Source: JAGVPT01 sp963772165
GTDB lineage: Bacteria > Bacteroidota > Ignavibacteria > UBA10030 > UBA8401
Direction of reading: 5' to 3'
Assembly: GCA_963772165.1 (NCBI GenBank)
Contig: CAVYWA010000010.1
Location: 1-64,000 of the forward strand
Length of the DNA: 64,000 bases
Positions 51,946 to 59,244 of this stretch are shown here, in pieces; positions within the stretch are counted from its first letter, which is position 1, and each line of letters begins with the position of its first letter. The position numbers were made by a program, and so were the translations under genes. The notes beneath the pieces are model-generated. The model saw nothing but the letters and a program-made list of their open reading frames with translations, was not told where the DNA came from and did no database searches.

Positions 51946-53589
51946 ATGTCTCTTGACAGCGATTTACAGTCAATTCAGGAAGTCCGGGAGCTTCTTACGA
52001 AAGCGAAGGAAGCGCAGCTTGCATTTCGCGCATATTCCCAGGAACAAGTCGACCGAATTGTGCAATCGATGGCAGATGCAGGCTTCGCCGAGGCCGAGCG
52101 TCTTGGACAAATGGCACACGAGGAAACGGGATTCGGCAAACCCGAGGATAAAAAAAAGAAGAATGAATTTGCAACGAAGCGAGTCTATGAATCGATAAAA
52201 GATCTCAAGACCGTCGGCGTCATACGCGAAGACAAAGAAAAACAGATTGTCGAGATCGGTGAACCGATGGGTGTTGTCGCAGCATTAATCCCTTCCACCA
52301 ATCCGACGTCGACAGCAATGTTTAAGGCGATTATTTCGGTGAAAGGCCGCAACGGGTTCGTCGCAAGCCCGCACCCCCGCGCAGCAAAATCAACGCTTGA
52401 AGCCGTACGGATTGTCTCGGAGGCTGCCGAGCGGGCTGGGGCGCCGCACGGATTGATCGCATGCATGTCGCTTCCTTCAATCGAGGGCACAAACGAATTA
52501 ATGAGGCACAGGCTCACTGCGGTAATTCTCGCCACGGGGAGCAATCCGATGGTGCGCGCTGCCTACAGCTCGGGCAAGCCCGCACTCGGCGTCGGATCCG
52601 GAAATGTTCCCGCGTTCATCGAACGCACGGCAAACATAAAAAAGGCCGTTGCAGATATTGTCTCCGGAAAAATGTTCGACTGGGGAGTCCTTTGTTCAAC
52701 CGAATCGGGAGTCATCATCGATTCTCCGGTCAAACTCCAGGTGGTCGATGAGTTCAAAAAACTGAAAGGCTATTTTGTCAATCCCGATGAGAAGGAAAAA
52801 CTCAGCCGGACAATGTTCGACCCGAAAGGTGCAATCAATCCGGATATCGTTGGTAAATCCCCTGCATTCATCGCGCACAAAGCCGGGTTTGAAGTCCCCG
52901 CGGAGACCTCGTGTTTAATTGTTGAGTTGCCCGACGTCGGAAAGGAGTACCCTCTTTCCCGTGAAAAATTATCACCGGTCCTTGCGCTGTTTACCGCAGA
53001 CGGATGGCGCGAAGGCTGCGAACGATGTATCGAGATGCTGGAGTTCGGAGGATTAGGGCACACAATGGCGATTCATTCGTCGGACCGTGACATCATTATG
53101 AAATTCGCCCTCGAAAAACCTGCATGCCGGATCCTCGTCAACACCCAAGCCGCGCTCGGCGCAGTCGGATATACCAATGAACTCCTTCCGTCGATGACCT
53201 TAGGCCCGGGTACATTTGGGAAGTCGATCATTTCAGAAAACGTCTCCGCAAAGCATCTCATCAACATCAAACGGCTTGCTTTTGAGACGAGGCCGATCAA
53301 TAAGGAGACGAGAGACGGGACTCAGAACCCAAAACTCAGAACCCAGAACTCAGGACTCAGCACGCAGCACGCAGCACCTGCAATTCATAACGCCGTACCC
53401 GGAACCCCAACTCACAGTTGGATGGAAGAAATAGAGGAACGGATCCGATTGAAGGCTGGAAATCAGCCGCTCCATACCAAGCCTCACGTTGAAGAAGCAG
53501 TTTCTAAAGATGAAAACAAGGAGGCGAAATACGGAAATGGAATGACGATTGACGATGTCGAACGAGTGATGAAAGAATTCCAGAAGTAG
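51946..53589 (+). CDS. CoA-acylating aldehyde dehydrogenase (EutE/PduP-like) with repeat-encoded linker
   Basis: 547 aa from the ATG at 51946 (AAGGG upstream); an ATG at 51916 overlapping the ruvB stop is also in frame. The catalytic domain (about 1-450) is that of acylating acetaldehyde dehydrogenases: IPSTNPTSTAMFKAIISVKG, GVGSGNVPAFIE, the active cysteine in DWGVLCSTESG, and LEFGGLGHTMAIHS. Then comes a heptamer-encoded stretch with TQNPKLR / TQNSGLS / TQHAAPA, a charged segment, and a final amphipathic helix MTIDDVERVMKEFQK that resembles microcompartment-targeting peptides. No shell proteins are in the window. Confidence 0.85.
   Translation: MSLDSDLQSIQEVRELLTKAKEAQLAFRAYSQEQVDRIVQSMADAGFAEAERLGQMAHEETGFGKPEDKKKKNEFATKRVYESIKDLKTVGVIREDKEKQIVEIGEPMGVVAALIPSTNPTSTAMFKAIISVKGRNGFVASPHPRAAKSTLEAVRIVSEAAERAGAPHGLIACMSLPSIEGTNELMRHRLTAVILATGSNPMVRAAYSSGKPALGVGSGNVPAFIERTANIKKAVADIVSGKMFDWGVLCSTESGVIIDSPVKLQVVDEFKKLKGYFVNPDEKEKLSRTMFDPKGAINPDIVGKSPAFIAHKAGFEVPAETSCLIVELPDVGKEYPLSREKLSPVLALFTADGWREGCERCIEMLEFGGLGHTMAIHSSDRDIIMKFALEKPACRILVNTQAALGAVGYTNELLPSMTLGPGTFGKSIISENVSAKHLINIKRLAFETRPINKETRDGTQNPKLRTQNSGLSTQHAAPAIHNAVPGTPTHSWMEEIEERIRLKAGNQPLHTKPHVEEAVSKDENKEAKYGNGMTIDDVERVMKEFQK
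53304..53394 (+). repeat. In-frame heptamer tandem array
   Basis: Up to thirteen contiguous 7-mers can be aligned: GGAGACG, AGAGACG, GGACTCA, GAACCCA, AAACTCA, GAACCCA, GAACTCA, GGACTCA, GCACGCA twice, then degenerate units. It lies within the aldehyde dehydrogenase gene. Confidence 0.85.
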
Positions 53590-53677
53590 TTAAAAGTTAT
53601 AAGTGAAAAGTAAAAAAATAATCAGCACACCACTTTTCGCTTATAACTTTTCACTTTTAACTTATCACTTTTAACTT
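53588..53677. repeat. Heptamer repeat array with facing arms
   Basis: The left arm (53588-53614) is AGTTAAA, AGTTATA, AGTGAAA, AGTAAAA. The right arm (53632-53677) is ACTTTTC, GCTTATA, ACTTTTC, ACTTTTA, ACTTATC, ACTTTTA, ACTT. The left arm pairs with 53632-53662, with one extra 7-mer bulged out. It starts at the stop codon of one gene and ends three bases before the start of the next. Confidence 0.8.
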
Positions 53678-53679
53678 CC

Positions 53680-54267
53680 TTGAAAAAGCTCCCCCGCTCA
53701 TTTTACACCCGCCCTGCCCTTCTCGTCGCAAAAAACCTCCTTGGAAAAATCCTTGTACGTAAAAACGGAAAAAAGATTCTCTCCGGAATGATCGTCGAAG
53801 TTGAAGCCTATGGCGGCGCGAAAGATCCGGCAAGCCATGCGTACCACGGAAGAACAAGACGAAACGAAGTCATGTTTCGCGAGGGGGGATATTTGTACGT
53901 TTATTTTACGTATGGCATGCACTTCTGCGCCAATGTTGTAACGGGAAAAAAAGACGCCGGTGAAGCCGTGTTGATCCGAGCCGTTGAACCGGTTGCCGGA
54001 ATGGAAGTGATGAAAAAAAACAGGCGCTTTGACAAAAGCGCAGGAACGATGCATACTCTGACCAACGGTCCGGCAAAATTATGCCAGGCGTTTGGCATTA
54101 AAGGAAAAGACAATGGAATCGATTTGCTCGGCCACGAGATTTATTTGACAGCTGGAAAGCCAATTCCAAAATCGAAAATTGGAATTTCAACTCGCATTGG
54201 AATCTCGCGCGGGAAGGAAATGCAATGGAGGTTTTTCATACTAGAAAACAAGTGGATATCAAAGTAA
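53680..54267 (+). CDS. DNA-3-methyladenine glycosylase (Mpg/AAG family)
   Basis: 195 aa. Removes alkylated purines from DNA. The TTG at 53680 (MKKLPRSFYTRPALLVAKNL) gives the family's usual N-terminus, and no ATG lies in frame upstream. Family blocks are GMIVEVEAYGGAKDPASHAY with the catalytic Glu, RNEVMFREGGYLYVYFTYGM, and EAVLIRAVEP. The heptamer array directly precedes the start codon and there is no Shine-Dalgarno, so expression may have been affected by the repeat. Confidence 0.93.
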   Translation: MKKLPRSFYTRPALLVAKNLLGKILVRKNGKKILSGMIVEVEAYGGAKDPASHAYHGRTRRNEVMFREGGYLYVYFTYGMHFCANVVTGKKDAGEAVLIRAVEPVAGMEVMKKNRRFDKSAGTMHTLTNGPAKLCQAFGIKGKDNGIDLLGHEIYLTAGKPIPKSKIGISTRIGISRGKEMQWRFFILENKWISK

Positions 54268-54379
54268 GGATATAGAACAATTCGAAAGCAAGCCGCTCAC
54301 CATCCTTTCTCCAGAATTCCGTTTTTTCCGTTAAAAAAATGCCAATTCGCTGCAGAACCATCCTTTCCCGATCATTCGC

Positions 54380-55060
54380 TCATTTTCCCTTTACAGATCG
54401 AATCCCCGCTTCAAACACCGGCATCACCATGAAAAAGAGTGCAAGGACGAAAAGCGGCCAGTTAAACCGGATAGGAAGTTCCTCAATCCTGACGCTACCT
54501 TTTCCAACAACTTCAATAGAGGGATTCATAAAAACGTACAACGCTATGGAAATCCCGCAGACATAGAAAGACCAGCCCAATTTTCCGAACCGGAATGTCA
54601 CGTTGTTGATTTCGCTGTGAGCCAGAAGGCCCCCTAAAATAATGAGAACGATGGAAATTAATATCGGCGACAACACCGGACCCCACCATGGAAGCGGCAT
54701 AAGAAAGAGGATATCCCAGTCAAAGAATGAATGCGGCCAGCCAACTATGATTTTCAAAAAGAGATAGTAGAAAATATCCCAAACACCAAATGCCGCCATG
54801 AAAAACCCGAGCTTGCTTTTCCATGACGTACCCGCGAGCCAGCCGACGGTGAGCAGCATGATAAGCGTCGCAGCTTCACGAACAATCTCCGTTGCACCGA
54901 AAGAAGAAATAATCGGCAACGGCGTCTGTTGATACGGCTCAATGCGATTCACCAGCGTACGCAAGTATGCGACCGTCGAAGCTTCCATCCACGCCATAGC
55001 AATCGAAAAAAAAGTGACGGCGGCGATGCACATTGGTAAGCGTTTGGATTGTTCTTTCAC
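54380..55060 (-). CDS. Polytopic membrane protein
   Basis: 226 aa starting at a GTG (55060). About six membrane helices (IAAVTFFSIAMAWMEA, REAATLIMLLTVGWLAG, FFMAAFGVWDIFYYLFLKI, PVLSPILISIVLIILGGLLA, WSFYVCGISIALYVF, FNWPLFVLALFFMVM). Not recognised. It is the last gene of a minus-strand cluster with a winged-helix regulator and other membrane proteins. Confidence 0.7.
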   Translation of the reverse strand: MKEQSKRLPMCIAAVTFFSIAMAWMEASTVAYLRTLVNRIEPYQQTPLPIISSFGATEIVREAATLIMLLTVGWLAGTSWKSKLGFFMAAFGVWDIFYYLFLKIIVGWPHSFFDWDILFLMPLPWWGPVLSPILISIVLIILGGLLAHSEINNVTFRFGKLGWSFYVCGISIALYVFMNPSIEVVGKGSVRIEELPIRFNWPLFVLALFFMVMPVFEAGIRSVKGK

Positions 55061-55103
55061 ATCAAGACGTATTGTTTATGAACAATTATTTCTGCCTGGA
55101 TCA

Positions 55104-55232
55104 TCACCGGACCGATGGCCGAGATTTCTGCAGCAGAACGTGGACGTAATGGAGTGCGATGAGAATAATAATGACAACAGGAATCATAAGGAATTTCCTC
55201 ACCAACGGTAAAAACGTCCTTCCACTCAGCAT
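55104..55232 (-). CDS. Very small membrane protein (42 aa)
   Basis: The ATG at 55232 has AGGAG 7 bases upstream. The product begins MLSGRTFLPLVRKFLMIPVV and continues into IIILIALHYVHVLLQKSRPS. It has one hydrophobic helix with a basic start and end, a typical short single-pass protein. It fills the gap between two polytopic membrane proteins of the same strand, so it may be an accessory subunit. Confidence 0.55.
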   Translation of the reverse strand: MLSGRTFLPLVRKFLMIPVVIIILIALHYVHVLLQKSRPSVR

Positions 55233-55246
55233 AACAAATCTCCTTT

Positions 55247-55699
55247 TCAGGTGCGGCTTTCTCCGGCGATAAGGCCGTTGACAGAGCCATGCTTCGCCCG
55301 ATGAACACGTGCAATCAACTTTCCAAGATATGTTCCTCCGAATGCCGGGATAAACGAAATAAGCGAGCCAGCACCATCGGAAAGGAATAATTCATTTTGA
55401 TGAGTCACACCAATCCAAATGAATTGCGAAAGAGGAACGAAGAGTCCCAGCACAAGAGCCTGCTTCCAAACGCTCCTGGGTGATGTGAATCCCAGAAAGA
55501 AACCGAATGCAAGAAGAAGCAACACGGGGAATTGCGGCTCCGATGTCCCGAGATTGATGAATCCCGTTAGCCACCCGAGAAAGAGCGACGCCATCATCCC
55601 GAACTGGTTCGGCCGGAAATAAACGACGACAACCACCGCAAGAAATATAACGACGAGCGCATTGAACCCGACGATCGTGAACAAGAGTTTTGCAGGCAT
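55247..55699 (-). CDS. Small polytopic membrane protein
   Basis: 150 aa from the ATG at 55699 (GAAGG 6 bases upstream). Four hydrophobic helices (LLFTIVGFNALVVIFLAVVV, SLFLGWLTGFINLG, PVLLLLAFGFFLGF, ALVLGLFVPLSQFIWIGV) and a basic C-terminus. Not recognised. In the regulator cluster. Confidence 0.65.
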   Translation of the reverse strand: MPAKLLFTIVGFNALVVIFLAVVVVVYFRPNQFGMMASLFLGWLTGFINLGTSEPQFPVLLLLAFGFFLGFTSPRSVWKQALVLGLFVPLSQFIWIGVTHQNELFLSDGAGSLISFIPAFGGTYLGKLIARVHRAKHGSVNGLIAGESRT

Positions 55700-55733
55700 A
55701 AGCATCCTTCGTGGTTGTGATGATGTATAACGA

Positions 55734-56033
55734 TTACTTACACTGTTTGATCAACTTTTCCATCGCATCAATATGTTCTGAAAATGCTTTTCTTCCAGCA
55801 TGAGTTGCCGAATACGTTGTCAGGGTTTTCTTTCCTACGAATTCTTTTTCAACTTTGACATATTTTTTCTTTTCAAGCGTTGCAATGTGCGTAGCGAGGT
55901 TTCCATCGGTAAGGGTCAACATCTTCTTCAGTGAATTAAAATCCATCGAATCATTCACGGTGAGAATCGACATCACTGTCAACCGGACGCGGTTGTCGAA
56001 AACTTTGTTCAGATTCTCAAAGATTTCTTTCAC
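55734..56033 (-). CDS. Winged-helix transcriptional regulator
   Basis: 99 aa, one winged-helix domain: VRLTVMSILTVNDSMDFNSL, the recognition-helix region LTDGNLATHIATLEKKKYVK and the wing FVGKKTLTTYSATHAGRKAF. This is the type of small one-domain regulators that pair with membrane proteins in Bacteroidota. Its ATG overlaps the stop of the upstream membrane-protein gene (ATGA), so the two are translationally coupled. Confidence 0.85.
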   Translation of the reverse strand: MKEIFENLNKVFDNRVRLTVMSILTVNDSMDFNSLKKMLTLTDGNLATHIATLEKKKYVKVEKEFVGKKTLTTYSATHAGRKAFSEHIDAMEKLIKQCK

Positions 56034-56632
56034 TTTTCGTACTTGAAATACATGAGCGTGCCATAGACGATGTGCAATAACCCGAATCCCATTCCCCAGA
56101 AGGCGATCCCGAACTGAAACCAGATCGAAGCCAGCAAACCCAGACAGATTTCGCTCAGGCCCAGATAGCGAATTTCCTTCAACGTATATTTGCTGGTGTT
56201 TAGCAATGCCAGTCCGTAAAAGATCAGCATCGACGGTGCGATTAAAAGAGGAATGGTGTGATACAACAGAATGAGACAGAACAGTCCGCCCGCCACCAGC
56301 GGAATAAACAAATTCACCAGCAACGACTTTGCAGCAGCACTCCAGAGAGGAAGTTCTTTCTTTCGCGCCATTCGCACCGAAAAAAAAGCCGCGAGGCTCA
56401 ATGCGACAAGGAGGGTCAGGGCAGACCCAACCAAAAGAAGGAAAACGTTATTCGAGCCCGAGATCTCAGTTCCGGCTGTGCCGATGAAATACCGGGCGAT
56501 GAGTGCCGCAGCGATCCCGACGATACCGGCGCTTATCCCCGAAAGCCCGCTCAAAGAAAGAAATTTTGACGATTGTTCCATCATTATTCGGATTTCGGAA
56601 ATATCTTTCAGGCGGTCTTCAATGGTGGCCAT
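56030..56632 (-). CDS. Membrane protein coupled to the regulator
   Basis: 200 aa. A short helical N-terminus (MATIEDRLKDISEIRIMMEQ) precedes about six membrane helices. Genes of this build are often found upstream of one-domain winged-helix regulators. I do not recognise a function. Confidence 0.7.
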   Translation of the reverse strand: MATIEDRLKDISEIRIMMEQSSKFLSLSGLSGISAGIVGIAAALIARYFIGTAGTEISGSNNVFLLLVGSALTLLVALSLAAFFSVRMARKKELPLWSAAAKSLLVNLFIPLVAGGLFCLILLYHTIPLLIAPSMLIFYGLALLNTSKYTLKEIRYLGLSEICLGLLASIWFQFGIAFWGMGFGLLHIVYGTLMYFKYEK

Positions 56633-56850
56633 AGAAATTAATTCAATAAATGAAAGGTGAAATATTTTTTAAAAAGCACTTTCTACTACAAAGTTAATAA
56701 CCACACCGTATAATGTCAAGAAGAATTTCTCATATTCGATGGAAATATTGAGAACAACCTTCTCCCCTCGGGGAATGACAGCCCGGAGCATTGCCGCGCA
56801 GCATCTTAATAATTCTATCAGCGCGCAAAATGCGAACAACCGAGCTTCCT

Positions 56851-58161
56851 CTACACGCTGTGGTCCAGCGCCTTCCGAATGTCGTAAATGATATCTTCCG
56901 GTTTCTCTAATCCTACCGAGAGGCGAATGCCGCCGGGATCGATTCCGCGTTTCAGTTGCTCTTCCGGCGGAATGCTCGAGTGTGTCATTGATCCCGGATG
57001 TTCGACGAGCGTTCTAATCGAACCGAGGCTCACTGCAAGCGTAATGGTGTACGATTGTTTCGCGATGAAATTCACAATCCGGTCTGCACGGCGTTTCCGT
57101 TCTTTCGGCGTTTTTCCTTTCGGTATAAAATAGAGAAGCGTTCCCGGTGCAAAGGTGCCGTCGTACGAAGTCATCTGGGAACGAGCAAGCGACCTCTGAG
57201 GAAATGAATCCAATCCGGGATAACTGACCATGCCGATGCGTTTGTCATGCTCAAGGGCTTCGGCGACTTTTTGGGCAGACAACAGCTGGCGGCTGAACCG
57301 AACGGCAAGCGAGGGCAAACCATAGACGAGAATCGGCCAGGCGCTTTTCGTCGCGAGCACTCCGCCAAAATCTTTTCGATACAGCATCAGACGGTCATAG
57401 CTCCATTGAGGTCCAATGACGACTCCACCCATGTCCGTCCCAAAACCGCACAGTCCTTTCGTTAATGAGTTAACGACAAAATCCACGCCGAGCGAAATCG
57501 GGCGTTGGCAGAACGGGGTCGCGAACGTGTTATCGGCGACGGTAAAAATACGATGGAGTTGAGAGCGATGAATGTTATGCTGCTTGGCAATTCCGACGAC
57601 CTTTTGAATGTCGATGAGCTCCATCGTCGGGTTGACGGGCGTCTCGAAATAGAGCATCCGTGTCTGCGGCGTAATGGCCCTGTTCAAAGCATTCAGGTCG
57701 TTAAAATCGACCCATGTCACTTTAATTTTATACCTCGGGTACCAATTCTTGAACAATGAATAGGTGCATCCATACAGCATTTTGTGCGCAATAATTTCGC
57801 TCCCCGTGCCCGCAAGAATTCCGCATACAGCGGAGATCGCCGCCATGCCGGTGGAGAACGTAATGGCACATTCCCCTTCTTCGGCCATCGCAAGGTTCTC
57901 TTCCAAAATTTCCTTGTTGGGTTCACCGAGCCTGTCGTAGATATAAATCGGCGCACGCGATTTCACCTCGAAATCTTCTCCATGATGGGCGAACTCGATA
58001 AACCCTTTCGCCCCCCGCTTCGTCGTGTCGAGCCGGTATGTCGATGACGAAGACAAGGGTGGAATCAGATGATGGCTGTAATCCCATTTCGTCGTGAATG
58101 ATTTTCCGTAGATGAGCCGGGTTTCGGCTGCATATGTTTTCTTTTTCAATTTCGTTTTCAT
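56851..58161 (-). CDS. Cys/Met-metabolism PLP enzyme (gamma-lyase/synthase type)
   Basis: 436 aa, fold-type I PLP enzyme of the cystathionine gamma-synthase / methionine gamma-lyase group. TFSTGMAAISAVCGILAG for the cofactor phosphate, FTVADNTFATPF for the PLP aspartate, the lysine in VVNSLTKGLCGFGTDMGGVV, and the C-terminal SLGSIRTLVEHPGSMTHSS block are all present. A 20-residue basic N-terminus is longer than usual. AAGGAA precedes the ATG. The exact reaction (MetB, MetC, MegL) cannot be decided. Confidence 0.85.
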   Translation of the reverse strand: MKTKLKKKTYAAETRLIYGKSFTTKWDYSHHLIPPLSSSSTYRLDTTKRGAKGFIEFAHHGEDFEVKSRAPIYIYDRLGEPNKEILEENLAMAEEGECAITFSTGMAAISAVCGILAGTGSEIIAHKMLYGCTYSLFKNWYPRYKIKVTWVDFNDLNALNRAITPQTRMLYFETPVNPTMELIDIQKVVGIAKQHNIHRSQLHRIFTVADNTFATPFCQRPISLGVDFVVNSLTKGLCGFGTDMGGVVIGPQWSYDRLMLYRKDFGGVLATKSAWPILVYGLPSLAVRFSRQLLSAQKVAEALEHDKRIGMVSYPGLDSFPQRSLARSQMTSYDGTFAPGTLLYFIPKGKTPKERKRRADRIVNFIAKQSYTITLAVSLGSIRTLVEHPGSMTHSSIPPEEQLKRGIDPGGIRLSVGLEKPEDIIYDIRKALDHSV

Positions 58162-58215
58162 GGGGAGTTCCTTTCAGGATTCGGACCTCGAAGCATTGAA
58201 AGAAGTCATTTGATT

Positions 58216-58389
58216 TCAGGAAAGGTCGGAGAACAAAACGAGGAATGCAAGAGCAAAAACGATTTCTAAAAGGACAAATGCTTTTCCAAATTCAATAAGG
58301 AATTTAAAGCCACTTTGGGAATCATCATTTTTGCCTTCCGAGAACAGAATTGAGCCATTTTCCGAATCATATCCGGCAGATTTTTTCAT
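58216..58389 (-). CDS. Small membrane protein (57 aa)
   Basis: The ATG at 58389 follows AGGAA. The product starts MKKSAGYDSENGSILFSEGK and ends in a hydrophobic helix (AFVLLEIVFALAFLVLFSDL). It lies 54 bases upstream of the PLP-enzyme gene. Probably a tail-anchored protein. Not recognised. Confidence 0.5.
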   Translation of the reverse strand: MKKSAGYDSENGSILFSEGKNDDSQSGFKFLIEFGKAFVLLEIVFALAFLVLFSDLS

Positions 58390-58479
58390 GCATTCCTGAT
58401 AGCTTCATTCATCCGCCATGAGAGCAAGTTCCGAACCAAGGCTTCAGGCGAAATTCTTTTTGTCTGATGTAAATTAGGC

Positions 58480-58515
58480 AAAAAAAAGCCGCACGAAGTA
58501 AAACTTCGCACGGCC
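58480..58515 (-). terminator. Rho-independent terminator after ferritin
   Basis: On the minus strand GCCGTGCGAAG pairs with CTTCGTGCGGC (11 bp, two G-U pairs) around a TTTTA loop, followed by seven T. It lies 30 bases past the ferritin stop. Confidence 0.9.
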
Positions 58516-58544
58516 TCGTCTTGATTCCCGGCATGTCAATTCAA

Positions 58545-59039
58545 TTATTTATTGCCTCTCGCGGCAAACTGTCGATCCATCATGATCAAACTCACCGGCG
58601 AGTCGCCGACCATCTTCAATTGCTCGAGAATGTCCCCGGCGCTCTTCTCTTCTTCCAATTGTTCGGTGATAAACCATTCGAGCATGATCTGGGTCGGATA
58701 ATCTTTTTCTTTGATGGCAAGCTCGTACAGCTTGTTGATCATTGCCGTTACCTTCTGCTCATGTTCCAGCACCTGTTTGAATACATCCATCGGCGATTTA
58801 AACTTTGCATGCGGCTTCTCGATCGTTTCCAACTCGACGTGTCCGTTCCGTTCGATCACGTAGCCATAGAATTTCATCGCATGGCCGTACTCTTCCATGC
58901 TCTGCACTTTCATCCAGCTGGCAAAGCCGGACAAGTTGGACTCGGCGCAATAGGTAGACATTGCGAGATACAGATATGATGAATACAATTCCTTGTTGAT
59001 CTGGTTGTTGATTGCATCCTGAATTGATTTGCTAAGCAT
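58545..59039 (-). CDS. ftnA: Non-haem ferritin
   Basis: 164 aa. Iron-storage cage protein. Ferroxidase-centre residues are visible in NQINKELYSSYLYLAMSTYC (Glu17, Tyr24), WMKVQSMEEYGHAMKFYGYV (Glu49-50, His53), and ITEQLEEEKSAGDIL later. Length and motifs match bacterial FtnA. It has its own terminator. Confidence 0.94.
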   Translation of the reverse strand: MLSKSIQDAINNQINKELYSSYLYLAMSTYCAESNLSGFASWMKVQSMEEYGHAMKFYGYVIERNGHVELETIEKPHAKFKSPMDVFKQVLEHEQKVTAMINKLYELAIKEKDYPTQIMLEWFITEQLEEEKSAGDILEQLKMVGDSPVSLIMMDRQFAARGNK

Positions 59040-59244
59040 AGTACTCCCTTATAAATAGTTGGACAATGAGTTGGCAAATTTCAATGAGCCAATATAATCA
59101 ATTTCGGCATTGAAAACACAACCCACAGTGATGCGGTTGCGTTGCCGCTTGGGCACCCATCGGAAACGTTCCTGATATCCTGTGCCAAATATTTCAACAT
59201 TTCACGATGTCTCGGAAAAGGTTTCCGATAGCAATGACACACAT

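Noticed and set aside
53304..53677. CRISPR-like array
   Set aside because: The unit is 7 bp, there are no spacers of constant length, no repeats of 25-40 bp and no cas genes.
55057..55314. 85-codon open frame on the minus strand
   Set aside because: It overlaps two genes in another frame; the 42-codon frame in the same interval has a proper Shine-Dalgarno and a membrane helix.
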